64,000 bases of DNA from Anomaloglossus baeobatrachus. Taxonomy: Eukaryota > Chordata > Amphibia > Anura > Aromobatidae. Below the pieces are notes generated by a model, which was not told the origin of the DNA, ran no database searches, and was given only the letters and a program-made list of their open reading frames with translations. Below are positions 11,664 to 55,054 of this stretch, one piece after another. Position numbers and translations under genes: made by a program. Numbering within the stretch: the first letter of the stretch is position 1; every line of letters starts with the position of its first letter. The stretch lies in NCBI RefSeq assembly GCF_048569485.1, contig NC_134360.1, positions 207,735,164 through 207,799,163 of the forward strand. The letters run 5' to 3'.

Positions 11664-13029
11664 TATCCTATTCTTTACATACGACGTTTCAGAAATCTCA
11701 TTATCGTCACAGGCAGAATTACAATGATCAGTAAACCCTATATACACAGCTGATAACACATATCACCACCACTCATAGGTGTTGTCACAGCTCACCTGTT
11801 CCCCTTTCCTTCATAATGACTTTTGCATAGATCAGAGTACACTATTTACATACTTCAATAAAAGTAAGGTCTGATTGTCTATTGCTAGTAATATCTACGT
11901 TATCTATGTTAGTCTTTCTCTTACAGCGGATATAGCTACCATAATTCAGTAATGGCGTATGCCGTTGAATACAACACAGTACATCTAATGTTCCAGGTCA
12001 CTTCTTTAATATATGTCTACATGAAAAACCACACGCTGCCGGCTCAGACACTGACAGAGTGAAGAATTCATTCTCTGATTTCATGCAACATCTCAATGAC
12101 AGTCTAAATCCCACAAATAACATCACAAAATCCAAAAGTGCTTTATGTGCAAAATGTCTCAAAACTACCGGAATTGTAAACGGCACATCACGTCAGGAGT
12201 GACACGTTCGCTTCCCATCTGTTAGGCTGCGCACCTCCAAACTCAACGCCATTGTGGCATAAGACTGGCTGCAGCCTGACAGATGGTGGACATATTATGA
12301 ATCCAATCTAAGGTTACCCATACACCGCGTCGGACTGGCTACCGGAGGAATCTCCAGTAATGCCAGGCCTGGATTCAGGTACCTGCATTGCACTCCGGAG
12401 CTCTCACCTGAGCTCCGGAGTGCAGCCGAGACTGTACCGCGAGCACCGAGTTATTGATTCCCCGGCGTTTGCGGTTCAGTTCATGTCAGCTGCAGAAAGG
12501 CCGGTGTGATCTCCGGTGCTCTCACCTGAACTCCGGAGATCAGCCCGGCCTGTGTGCAGCTGACATGAACTAAACCGCAAGCACCGGGGAATCAATCACT
12601 TGGCGCTCGCGGTACAGTCTAGGCTGCACGCCGGAGCTCGGGTGAGAGCTCTGGAGTGCAATGCAAGTACCTGAATCCAGGCCTGGCATTACTGGAGATT
12701 CCTCCGGTAGCCAGTCCGACGCTCACCATACATAGCTGTTCCTCCAACAGTTTTACTCCCTAATCTCCCCATACATATGCACACTCCGTTTGGCTGATCA
12801 TGCATTGCATTTTCAGAGATGATAAGAGTAAACCACTGCTACAGACCTCCAGTGGTGGCTTCTCTACTGATTAGAACAAAAGAATAAGGCGAGGAAATAC
12901 CACATACCAAATTCTTCTTTCTCCCATCGTCATCCTTCAGGGAGAGTTGAAAGCTATGGCATGTTTAGCAGGGTCCTCCGCCTTCATTGTATTGTGTTTA
13001 GGGGTCTAAAGATACTTTCTATATGTGCT
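11664..13029 (-). other. ACOT11: ACOT11 3' flank, probable 3' UTR
   Basis: No other gene is recognised here. On the gene strand an ATTAAA hexamer lies at 12005-12010, about 1 kb past the stop, and is the best polyadenylation signal candidate I see; AATAAA is absent on that strand as far as I can read. If used, the 3' UTR would include the foldback element at 12325-12722. This is inference. Confidence 0.35.
12325..12722. mobile_element. Foldback element of about 400 bp
   Basis: A near-perfect palindrome. The outer arms read CGTCGGACTGGCTACCGGAG and its inverse, and continue through CCAGGCCTGGATTCAGGTAC; the two halves meet near 12525. Short spacer arms around CTCCGGAG make smaller nested hairpins. 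It has no coding capacity. It sits in the probable 3' UTR of ACOT11. Confidence 0.85.
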
Positions 13030-44992
<31,963 letters not shown>

Positions 44993-45808
44993 CGAGCGTG
45001 AAAAACGGACGAGTGCAATGCGAGAAAAATCTCACATTGCACTCTGACCAATGCTAGTCAATGAGGGAGTCAAAAAAGTCTGTGGAGCCTCTGTTAGGAG
45101 TCTCGACACAGAAACTAGCCAGATATCCCTCCGGGAAGGACCTAGCCAAGGAGTGGCTCTTTTTAGGAAACCACCATAGCCACCATATGAAGTGGCCCTT
45201 TTAGTCAATATCCAACTCTTTGACAAGTTTAAAGATTTGACAAGGGAAATACCAAGGCCAGGTATCCATCCACAGACAGCTGTTTCGAGGTATTGCCCCT
45301 CATCAGTGTGGAGTAGGATTCAGCTCAGGTGGGAGCAATGCCTAGTAGACCAACAAGACTAAACAATCACTTATCTCGGGGAGACCAGCTAGAGAAAACA
45401 CTGCCGGCAGCCAGTGAGAGCGCTCAACACAGTGAAATCCTAGGTGCAATGAGGGAGAGCAGTTGGTCAGTTTTTCTCATGCTGCGATTTTCTGCGAGAG
45501 CCGTATCCCTCGCACCCATTCAAGTAAATGGGTGCGAGAAAAACCTCGGACTGCACTCGGATGTTATTCCAGTGCAGTGCGATATACGCACAGGCTGACA
45601 GTGGAGGAGATGGGGGGGGATTAACCCCTCCCTCTCCTCCGCAGCACCCGCGCTTAGCTTCACAGCTGTGACCCGATTGCAAGATCGGGTCACAGTCACA
45701 TGACACTCGGCTCACACTCGCAGCAGAGCCCGAGTTGGGGGTCATTAGCATATCGCATCCAATGCTCTCACATCGGAAGCCATACGTTCATGTGACTCCA
45801 GCCTTAGG
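44993..45808. mobile_element. MITE with an inserted hammerhead-bearing repeat
   Basis: Left AGGGCACACTGACACGAGCG, right inverse-like CGTTCATGTGACTCCAGCCT. The central part, from about 45060 to 45460, is unrelated to the arms and carries a hammerhead ribozyme, so a second repeat is nested here. Confidence 0.6.
45264..45319 (-). ncRNA. Hammerhead ribozyme, type I fold, complete
   Basis: On the minus strand stem I pairs TCCACA (45312-45307) with TGTGGA (45274-45269), and after a small internal loop ATCC pairs with GGAT. CTGATGA core at 45306-45300. Stem II pairs GGGG (45299-45296) with CCTC (45290-45287), loop CAATA. GAAA at 45286-45283, minimal stem III ACAGCTGT, and the GUC site with cleavage expected after 45275. 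Every invariant core base is present. The very short stem III matches hammerheads of Penelope-like elements and retrozymes, which may act as dimers. Confidence 0.85.
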
Positions 45809-45883
45809 CAGTGGCTCTCAGGAATCAGGTCAGGCAGTTATGGAATACTGACGTGGAAACTGGACCAGGATTTTTCCTCAAGT

Positions 45884-46449
45884 CTAAAGGCTGCTTTACA
45901 CGTCTCAATTTATCGTGCAATCGCATTTGCGATTGCACCCGCCCCCATCGTTTGTACGACACGGGCAATTTGTTGCCCGTGTCGCACAATGTCGGAACCC
46001 CCCGTCACACGTACTTAGCTTCCAAACGACCTCGCTGTTGGCGGCGAACATCCTCTTGCTGAAGGGTGAGGGACATTCGGCGTCACAGCGACGTCACACA
46101 TCGGCCGCCCAATAGAAGCGGAGGGGCGGAGATGAGCGGGACGTAACATCCCGCCCACCTCCTTCCTTCCGCATTTCCGTCGGCCGCAGGTAAGCTGTAT
46201 TTGTCGTTCCCGGGGTGTCACACGGAGCGATGTGTGCTGCCTCGGGAACATTGAACAACAGGACGTTCGATTTTTAGAAAATGAGCGACGTGTAAACGAG
46301 CAATGATAAGGTGAGTATTTTTGCTTGATCACAGTCGCTCGTAGCTGTCACACGCTACGATATGTCATACAATGTCGGATGTGCGTCACTAACGACGTGA
46401 CCCCGACGACATATCGTAAGATATATCGTAGTGTGTAAAGCCCGCTTAA
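45884..46449. mobile_element. MITE, about 565 bp
   Basis: Left TAAAGGCTGCTTTACACGTC, right inverse GTAGTGTGTAAAGCCCGCTT. Contains GTCGTTTG and ATATCGTA repeats. Superfamily uncertain. Confidence 0.7.
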
Positions 46450-47130
46450 GCCCAAAGCTTACAACCAAAGACAGCATTGGTTCGTTGTCCATAGTTTAGA
46501 CAAGGCAGCAACATAATACACTAGAAAATATGCCGTGTATAACAATGTTGACTTTATGTAGCTCCCTATGCAATGTTTCCATCAGATTCCCATTTGTACA
46601 AAAAAGTGGGACTTCAAATTTGTATTCCATGCTACTTATTTAGGCTATGTTCACACGTTGCTTTTTTGCTTCTTTATTTTTTTTTTTTTTAATTTGTAGC
46701 AAAATCTGCTCTCCAGGCTTTGCTGCATTTTTGGTGTGGCACTTCACTACAGGACAAGTTTAAATATATATATAATTTATATACAGTATTCCAGAATGCT
46801 GTATATAAGAGCCCAGGCTGCTCTGTAGAACAGAAAAAAGACCTTTCTAATACTCACCTAGGGGATGGCCCAGTCCTATGGGTGTCGCTAGTCTCAGTCC
46901 GGCGCCTACTCCATTTGTGCGATCACCGTCCTCTTTCCCAGCCCCATGTGCATGTCCTGCGTCATTCACAGAATCCTACATTGCAGTCCTGCACATGTGC
47001 ACTTTGATCTGACCGGCTGAGGGCAGATCAAAATACTGTAGTGCGCATACGCGGGCGGTCTTTGACCTTTTCTTGTGTCAGCAGGGCAGATTAAAGTGCG
47101 CATGCACTGGAGCGCAATGGAGGCTTTTTT

Positions 47131-48000
47131 GTGAGGCTAGTTTCACACTTGGGTTGAACGGTATCCGTTGCATTGCGTTGTGTGACGGATGCAACGGATG
47201 TGTTGCATATAGTGGCACAACGGATGCTGCAAAACAACGCAATTCGTTTTTAAGTTTTTTTTGTTTTTTTTATTACAGTTTTACCGTCGGCAGACTATTG
47301 TGAACGATCAGCTGATCACTCCTAGTAGCCGGCCGATCAGCCGATCACTCCCAGTAGCCGGACGCCGGTTGGTCAGCCGATCACTCACAGTAGCCGACCG
47401 ATCAGCTGATCACTCACAGTAGCCGGCCGATCAGGCGATCACTCACAGTAGCCGGCCGCCGGGTGATCAGCTGATCATTCGGTCGCCGACAATGTGTGCG
47501 GGGGGCGGGAGCGGGGGGCGGAGCCGAGCGGGGCCATGGCTGAGGACGTCAGTGCCGCGGGGACTGCTGCATCGCTGGGGGACAGGTGAGTGAGTGTGAC
47601 AGTGTGTGTGCGATTGTCTGTGTGCGATTGTGTGTGTATGCATACGGAGTGCGGGAGGGGGCGGAGGCGGGCGAGGAAGTGTCGGGCTCCCGGCACACGT
47701 AACCAGGGTTCCTTGGTTACCCGATGTGTACCCTGGTTACGGGTGGAGGGAGCCAGGGAGAGCATGCACAGTGAAATCCAAAGGATTCCGCTGCTCAAAA
47801 AAAGGTTACATGCTGCGTTCCTTCCGCCCGACGCAGCGTCAAAATAGCGACGATGCGTCGTCCGGCGGATGCAACGCTGACACTTGCGTTACAGTGTGTC
47901 ACCCATACAAGTTTATGGAGAATAGCGCAGTGCGTTAACGGACTGCGCTATTCTCCATAGTGACGGACTCCGCTGAACGCAAGTGTGAAACTAGCCTGAA
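47131..48000. mobile_element. TIR element nested in the T2-like copy
   Basis: Left GAGGCTAGTTTCACACTTGG, right inverse AAGTGTGAAACTAGCCTGAA. Contains a five-copy repeat of GATCAGCTGATCACTCACAG then TAGCCGGCC (47297-47490). Same terminal family as 42389-43912. No transposase. Confidence 0.78.
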
Positions 48001-48235
48001 TGACGCAAGACGTCTCATGCACACGGGGCTGGGCAGGAGGATGCAGATTGCACAAGATGGAGGAGGTGCTGTACTGAGACCAGCAATACCCATCGGACCA
48101 CACCGCCCCCTAGGTGAGTATAATAAAGGTTTTTTCTACGTTCTACAGAGCAGCCTGGGCTCTTATATACAGTATTCTGGAATGCTGTATATAAGAGCTC
48201 ACAGGTGGTGGCCGCAAGTTATAAAGGAAGAAACA

Positions 48236-48300
48236 AAATCGAATCAAATCTTTAATTTTTTTTATATAGCGCTAACATATTCCGCAACGCTTTACATACC
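48236..48300. mobile_element. SINE 3' tail fragment
   Basis: TATATAGCGCTAACATATTC then CGCAACGCTTTACAT, the tail also found at 56010-56258. Confidence 0.6.
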
Positions 48301-48504
48301 TGGTGACAGGTTCCCTTTACGTCAGGGGAAAAAAATTCTGGTGTATGCATGAGATTTTAGGATTCTTCTAGCCTTTTCTGCTGCTGTAAAAAGCAGCTTT
48401 TAATTTGCATAAAACTCATGAAAAAAACATGCATAAAAACCATGCAAAAAAAAACCCAAAAACAACAAAACAATGCAGCAAAAACGCAACATGTGAATAT
48501 AGCC

Positions 48505-49479
48505 TAAAGGCCCAGTCACACTAAACAACTTACCAGCGATCCCAACAGCGATCCAACCTGATAGGGATCGCTGGTAAGTTGCTAGGAGGTCGCTGGTGAG
48601 ATGTCACACTAGCGACATTCCAGCGATCCCACCAGCAACCTGACCTGGCAGGGATCGCTGGAGCGTCGCTACACGAGTTGCTGGTGAGCTCACCAGCAAC
48701 CAGTGAACAGCCCCCAGCCAGCAGCGCCGCGTGGAAGCGATGCTGCGCTTGGTAACTAAGGTAAATATCGGGTAACAAACCCGATATTTACCTTGGTCAC
48801 CAGCGCAGACCGCTTAGCGCTGGCTTCCCTGCACACCTAGCCACAGTACACATCGGGTTAATTACCCGATGTGTACTCTGCTACGTGTGCAGGCAGCAGG
48901 AGCCGGCTTCTGCGGAGGCTGGTAACCACGGTAAACATCGGGTAACCAAGAAGCCCTTACCTTGGTTACCCGATATTTACCTTCATTACCAGCGTCCCTG
49001 CTCTCAGCTGTCAGTGCCGGCTCCCTGTTCCCTGCACACATAGCCAGACTACACATCGGGTAATTAACCCGATTTGTACTGTGGCTACGTGTCCAGAGAG
49101 CAGGGAGCCGGCACTGGCAGTGTGAGAGCAGGGATGGTGGTAACGAAGGTAAATATTGGGTAACCAAGGTAAGGGCTTCTTGGTTACCCGATGTTTACCG
49201 TGGTTACCAGCGTCCGCTGAAGCCGGCTCCCTGCTCACTGCACATTCAGTTGTTGCTCTCTCGCTGTCACACACAGCGATCTGTGCTTCACAGCGGGACA
49301 GCAACAACTAAAAAATGGCCCAGGACATTCAGCAACAACCAACGACCTCACAGCATGGGCCGGGTTGTTGCTGGATGTCACACACAGCAACATCACTAGC
49401 AACATCGCTGCTACGTCACAAAAGTTGTTCATTAGCAGCGATGTTGCTAGCGATGTTGCTTAGTGTGACGTGGCCTTAA
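48505..49479. mobile_element. MITE, about 975 bp, with repeated GCGATC-type words
   Basis: Left TAAAGGCCCAGTCACACTAA, right inverse TTAGTGTGACGTGGCCTTAA. Inside, CGGGTAACCAAGG and CCTTGGTTACCCG appear several times in both directions, so the middle can fold heavily. Same terminal family as 17961-18353. Confidence 0.75.
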
Positions 49480-49740
49480 GGGTATGTGCACACGAGGTTT
49501 TTTCAGACGGATTACATTCGGAATCCACCTGAAAAAGCATCCAATAATATGAACATAATGCACAGCAATGTTATAACGACACTGCTGTGCACATGGTCCG
49601 CATAGTGTCACATCTTTAAACAGCTTCAATGTTTAGAAACCCTGAAGTGGTTAAAAGAAGTCACCTGTCCATTCTTCAGGATGCGTCCTAGGGGAACCCA
49701 ACCGAAAAAAGACGCTCACTTTCGTTGAGCCAAATCTTTC
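49480..49740. mobile_element. MITE fragment
   Basis: Starts GGGTATGTGCACACGAGGTT; pieces of the inverse end (GAAAAAAGACGC) occur at about 49705. Related to 27911-28482. Confidence 0.45.
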
Positions 49741-50139
49741 CCAGCACTTGACAGCTGATTTAATCAGCCATCATGTGCCTCCAACAGCCGCAAGTGGATG
49801 GCAAATCACTCTTGGCTGTTAACCAGTTACATGCCGCTGTCAAACACTGACAGGGGCATTTAACACTCGCTGACAGGACTCGTCACTGATTCTGCCATGG
49901 GCACCCTCATCTCATGATCACGGGTGCCGATGAGTTGTCATGACCAGCGGGGGTGAGCTGCTGACCCCTGTACCTGTCATCACAATCCTCCAGTGACCGC
50001 CTGCTGCGAGTCATCATTCATAGGAGATTGTGAATTTTGCTATACAGGTCAGTGCTGATGCTCTGCTCTGTACAACACAGGCTATTAGACGATCACAGCT
50101 TCAAGTCTAATAAGAGAAATATTAAATATAGTAAAATGT

Positions 50140-50171
<32 letters not shown>

Positions 50172-50460
50172 AAGTTTTAAATAAAAACAAAAGTTTAAAT
50201 CAACACCCTATTTGCCACATAAAAAAATACACATACTTGGTATCGCTGCATTCATCTGATTGCTAAACAGCATAACAAGAAAAAAAATGGCCGCAATTGT
50301 GGGGTTTTTTTTGCAATAAAAGGCGATAAAAACATCACATTTACCCCAACATGGTATCAGTAAAACGTCAGCTCAGGACGCAAAAATTAAGCCATCACTG
50401 ACCGCAAGATCCTGAAAAATGGTAATGTTACAGGTCTTGGAAAATGGCACCAAAAGCAAA

Positions 50461-50465
<5 letters not shown>

Positions 50466-50559
<94 letters not shown>

Positions 50560-50582
50560 CATACATACATACATACATACAT
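50466..50582. repeat. (AT)n and (CATA)n microsatellite
   Basis: Long AT run followed by seven CATA units. Confidence 0.95.
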
Positions 50583-50814
50583 ACACAATTTTCAGATTTT
50601 TATTCACCAATTAAATAGAAAAAAAAAAACTATGCATGTTTGGGGTCTATGAACTCATACTGACATAGGGAATCATTTTACCAGGTCAGTTTTACCATAT
50701 AGTGAACATGGAAAATAAAAATAAAAAAAAAACCTTGTGGAATTGCACTATTTTTTGCACTTTCACTGCACTTAGATTTTTTTTTTCCCAATTTCCGTAC
50801 ATCATGTGGCAGAA

Positions 50815-50965
50815 TTATTATTAATTATTATAGTGCCATTTATTCCATGGCGCTTTACATGTGAAAGGGGTATACATAATAGGTACAAGTACAATAATCG
50901 TAAACATTACAAGGCATAGACTGGTACAGGAGGAGAGAGGTCTCTGCCCGCGACGGCTCACGAAT
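50815..50965 (-). mobile_element. L2-type LINE 3' tail
   Basis: Inverse of the tail seen at 38300-38355: TTCCATGGCGCTTTACATGT, GGGTATACATAATAGGTACA, and GGAGAGAGGTCTCTGCCCGC. Only the non-coding 3' end is kept. Confidence 0.8.
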
Positions 50966-51180
50966 GAATGGTGTCATTCAAAAGTAAAACAGGTCCCGCA
51001 AAAAAACAAGCTACGTGGACAGGAGAATAAGCAAAAAAGTTATGGATCTGGGAAGAGGGGAGGAAACGGCGCAAAAAAAAAATGGAAAATCTCCAGGGGG
51101 TGAAGGCGTTAAACCCAAACAGTAACGTAAGTTTATCTGGTTACTATACTGAGCAACTTTGTATTTATAATGTATAGTAT

Positions 51181-52300
51181 ATTTAGACTATAGCGTATGT
51201 ATATACTGTATGTATAGTATATTTAGACTATAGCGTATGTATATACTGTATGTATAGTATATTTAGACTATACCGTATTTATATACTGTATGTATAGTAT
51301 ATTTAGACTAAAGCGTATGTATATACTGTATGTATAGTATATTTAGACTATAGCGTATGTATATACTGTATGTATAGTATATTTAGACTATAGCGTATGT
51401 ATATACTGTATGTATAGTATATTTAGACTATAGCGTATGTATATACTGTATGTATAGTATATTTAGACTATAGCGTATGTATATACTGTATGTATAGTAT
51501 ATTTAGACTATAGCGTATTTATATACTGTATGTATAGTATATTTAGACTATAGCGTATGTATATACTGTATGTATAGTATATTTAGACTATAGCGTATGT
51601 ATATACTGTATGTATAGTATATTTAGACTATAGCGTATTTATATACTGTATGTATAGTATATTTAGACTATAGCGTATGTATATACTGTATGTATAGTAT
51701 ATTTAGACTATAGCGTATGTATATACTGTATGTATAGTATATTTAGACTATAGCGTATGTATATACTGTATGTATAGTATATTTAGACTATACCGTATTT
51801 ATATACTGTATGTATAGTATATTTAGACTATAGCGTATGTATATACTGTATGTATAGTATATTTAGACTATAGCGTATTTATATACTGTATGTATAGTAT
51901 ATTTAGACTATAGCGTATGTATATACTGTATGTATAGTATATTTAGACTATAGCGTATTTATATACTGTATGTATAGTATATTTAGACTATAGCGTATGT
52001 ATATACTGTATGTATAGTATATTTAGACTATAGCGTATGTATATACTGTATGTATAGTATATTTAGACTATAGCGTATGTATATACTGTATGTATAGTAT
52101 ATTTAGACTATAGCGTATGTATATACTGTATGTATAGTATATTTAGACTATACCGTATTTATATACTGTATGTATAGTATATTTAGACTATAGCGTATGT
52201 ATATACTGTATGTATAGTATATTTAGACTATAGCGTATGTATATACTGTATGTATAGTATATTTAGACTATAGCGTATGTATATACTGTATGTATAGTAT
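51181..52300. repeat. 40-bp satellite, 28 full copies
   Basis: Unit ATTTAGACTATAGCGTATGT then ATATACTGTATGTATAGTAT. Twenty-eight units in exact 40-base steps from 51181, plus a worn half unit before. Three variants: the main form, TAGCGTATTT (units 9, 12, 18, 20) and TACCGTATTT (units 3, 16, 25). Each unit can fold as ATATACT with AGTATAT. Very low divergence means recent expansion. Confidence 0.96.
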
Positions 52301-53492
52301 GTTTATACTACGCCGCTCGTGTAAATACGGTATATAGCATGCACATATAGTAAAAGTAAGCACTCAGTCAGTATACAGCGGTGACAGAGGAAGACACAGC
52401 AGATATACAGAGTTACATAACACAGTGGTAACAGTATATAAACTGTGTGTGGTGCTAGAAAGACATAGAAGAGGGATAGTGAGAAGTGCAAAGAGGTGTA
52501 TAAAGAAAAACAAGCCACTTTACTATGCCATGCGCCTGTCCCTCCACCTGCTCCTTCCCCAGATTAGGATAGCCTCTGTCCCTCCCCACATTCTTACCCA
52601 GCCAACACTTCCTCAACCCAGCAAAGCAGGCGTGGAGCAAGCCTTAAAGTGGCAGTACCTGGCTGCAACAGACCTACAATACAGCTCTATGCATTTTCCA
52701 TGTAGTTGGCTGAGAAAAGTTCCAATTCATGCACCCAGTTCCCAGCACACAGACCAGCTCAAGGCAAAGTCTATTTTCTGCAAAAACAACACAATATTAT
52801 ACAATATTATATTATATCAGGGCTACAAAATAACAACAAAACTACAAATAGAACTCAATAACTTAATTTTATTGCTGTGCACTTTCCATAGAGAGAAAAT
52901 AATAAGATTCCCTGTATAAAAACCCATTTTTTAGAGGATTATCTCTCACTAAGGGAAGTTTGAGGATTGCAGACATTGCCCCTTTAAATCACAGTTTGCA
53001 TGTGGAAGGCATAGTCTGCTAGGGTGAAAGGGATTCTGGGAATGGCACTGATTTGGGTCAGTGGGGTGAGAGGGGGAGCTGCAGGGGATGACTAGTTTTT
53101 GCAAAGGTCATTGTATTTTTGGAACTTTGTTACAACTTTTCGCTGTTCTTTATTGTGAGGCTGAGGTTACTAAAGGGCAACATTTAGCATTCACTATTCA
53201 CTTGCCCTCTACCAGCCTGTGCTGTAAAGGACTTCCTGATAAATGAGGATTCCTTTTTTTGGGCAGCTACATTTAATATTTCTTTGTGTGCCAGAGATGA
53301 GTAATCCGGGTGTGCACGCTCGCCTCTGTCCACATGGCTTTATTAGAAGTGATCCCATCATGTATCAGTTATGCAAGGTTAGGCAGAGGAGCACTTATTG
53401 ACTATAAGGTCCAAATTTTGGAACAGGATAAAAAGGGGTCCTGCATGGAGAACTTTTCTTCCATTCTAAAGAAGGAACCCAGGCGGTCCCTA
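52301..53492. other. No gene recognised
   Basis: A plus-strand frame of 164 codons at 52425-52919 has no recognisable domain and unbalanced composition. AT-rich at the right. I see no terminal repeats. Confidence 0.45.
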
Positions 53493-53830
53493 TAATTATT
53501 ATTATTATTATTTATTATTATAGCGCCATTTATTCCATGGCGCTTTACAAGTGAAAGAGGGTATACATACAACAATCATTAACAGTACATAACAGACTGG
53601 TACAGGAGGAGAGAGAATCCGGCCCACGAGGGCTCACAGGGAATGGGTGATGGTACAATAGGTGAGGACAGAGCTGGTTGCGCAGTGGTCTACTGGACTG
53701 AGGGCTATTGTAGGTTGTAGGCTTGTTGGAAGAGGTGGGTCTTGAGGTTCCTCTTGAAGCTTTCCACGGTAGTGGAGAGTCTGATGTGCTGAGGTAGAGC
53801 GTTCCAGAGTATGGGGGATGCGCGGGAGAA
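53493..53830 (-). mobile_element. L2-type LINE 3' end
   Basis: Minus strand keeps ORF2 C-terminal text (SPILWNALPQHIRLS-like, ESFKRNLKTHLFQQAYNLQ-like) and the shared tail ending in TAATAAATAATAATAAT. Same family as 59557-60277. Confidence 0.85.
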
Positions 53831-53850
53831 ATCAATAGGGATTATCTGCT

Positions 53851-54802
53851 TTAACAACATCAGGATGTTCCTATATAAGGTGCAGTCAGTGCAGTACTGG
53901 CACTATCGGGCACAGGCTGTACATACCATTAGTGGGCAGCTCGGGTGTTTAGGCTGTGAAATTCAACTTTTATAAAGTTTGAAAATTCGTGTACTTTTTG
54001 ATTGACGTGTGCACCTCTCCTGCTAATGTCCGGGCGGGTTATGCACGTGTATTCCCCCCCCCCCCCCCCCGCTTGTTCCTCCCTCTCATTCGCCGTATAT
54101 ATGAAAATTTCTAATCTTCAGATACACGGCGTCGGATTTAGCGCCTGCGCATAGCGCTCATCTCCGGCGCCATGTTTCTGAAGCCCACAGTATTATGGTG
54201 CTTGAGAGGGCGGCGCATGGACCCTCACTTCTTCAGATCTGTTGTGACCGCGGGAGCGCGCACGGTCACAACAGGACTGGAGCACAGCTGATCTTACCCT
54301 GATTAGCTGTAGCAGACGTCTATACGATATCGCCTGCTGCAGCTAATCGGTAAGATCAGCTGTTCTCCAGTCCTGTTGTGACCGCGCGCGCTCCCGCGGT
54401 CACAACAGATCTGAAGAAGCGAGGGCCAATGCGCCACCCTCTCATGCACCACTCTCTCATGCACCATCATACTGTGGGCTTCAGAAACATGCCGCCGGAG
54501 ATGAGCGCTATGCGCAGGCGCTGACTCCGACGCCGTGTAACTGAAGATTAGAAATTTACATACGGCCAGTGAGAGGGAGAAACAGGCGGCAGGGGGGCGG
54601 GTGTATTCCTGTGCATAACCCGCCTGGACATTAGCAGCGAGGTGCACACGTCAATCAAAAAGTGCACAAATTTTCAAACTTTCTAAAGTTGGATTTCACA
54701 GCCTCAACCCCTGAGCTGCCCCCTAATGGTATGTACACACTGTGCCAGTACTGCACTGGCTGCACCTCATATAGGAAAATGCTGATGTTTGGTTCCCTTT
54801 AA
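53851..54802. mobile_element. Foldback T2-like element, 952 bp
   Basis: Right end is the inverse of TTAAAGGGAACCAAACATCA; the left end has TTAA and then ACAACATCAGGATGTTCC. The two arms of about 470 bases are inverse over nearly their full length (for example TTTTTGATTGACGTGTGCAC and its inverse) and meet at about 54320. The inner CAGATCTGTTGTGACCGCGG block adds a strong GC-rich hairpin. A run of 17 C lies at about 54054-54070. No coding content. Confidence 0.88.
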
Positions 54803-54865
54803 TTTGCACAACTGAAGCAATGGACTACTTTTCGGGACATGTGAACAGATGTGGTCACCGTGCAA

Positions 54866-55054
54866 TTAAAGGGAACCTGTCACCAGATTTTTCCCTATTA
54901 AACTAAAAGAATTCCCTTCCGCAGCTTTTGGGCTGCATTCTATGAAGGTGCACCTTGGCCCTGACTCCCCTTCCAGACCCCAACGTACGCCGTTAGGTAT
55001 GCTAATTACCTGTGTTGGCCAGATGGGCCAAATATGGTGACCGGTTCTCTTTAA
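54866..55054. mobile_element. T2/Kolobok-type MITE, 189 bp
   Basis: TTAAAGGGAACCTGTCACCA at the left and the inverse of TTAAAGAGAACCGGTCACCA at the right, with TTAA target. Short relative of the 3642-5453 family. Confidence 0.85.

Larger units (their letters stand above)
46760..48321. mobile_element. T2/Kolobok-type element, second copy, interrupted twice
   Basis: Matches 3642-5453 over TATACAGTATTCCAGAATGC, the GAGCCCAGG block, the TGCGCACTTTAATCTG-type middle and the right end GGTGACAGGTTCCCTTTA. The left terminus is worn. Interrupted by the element at 47131-48000 and by a SINE tail at 48236-48300. In the first copy the insert is different, so the two gained their inserts independently. 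Confidence 0.8.
46641..48506. mobile_element. Outer MITE of a four-level nest
   Basis: Left TAGGCTATGTTCACACGTTG, right inverse CAACATGTGAATATAGCCTA. Poly-T and poly-A arms. It is split by the T2-like element at 46760-48321. Confidence 0.75.

Noticed and set aside
51181-52300. CRISPR-like array
   Set aside because: Units are directly adjacent with no unique spacers, and the setting is a vertebrate genome. It is a satellite.
52425-52919. Frame of 164 codons as a possible gene
   Set aside because: No recognisable domain, no conserved motif, and the 3' half is AT-rich and low in complexity.
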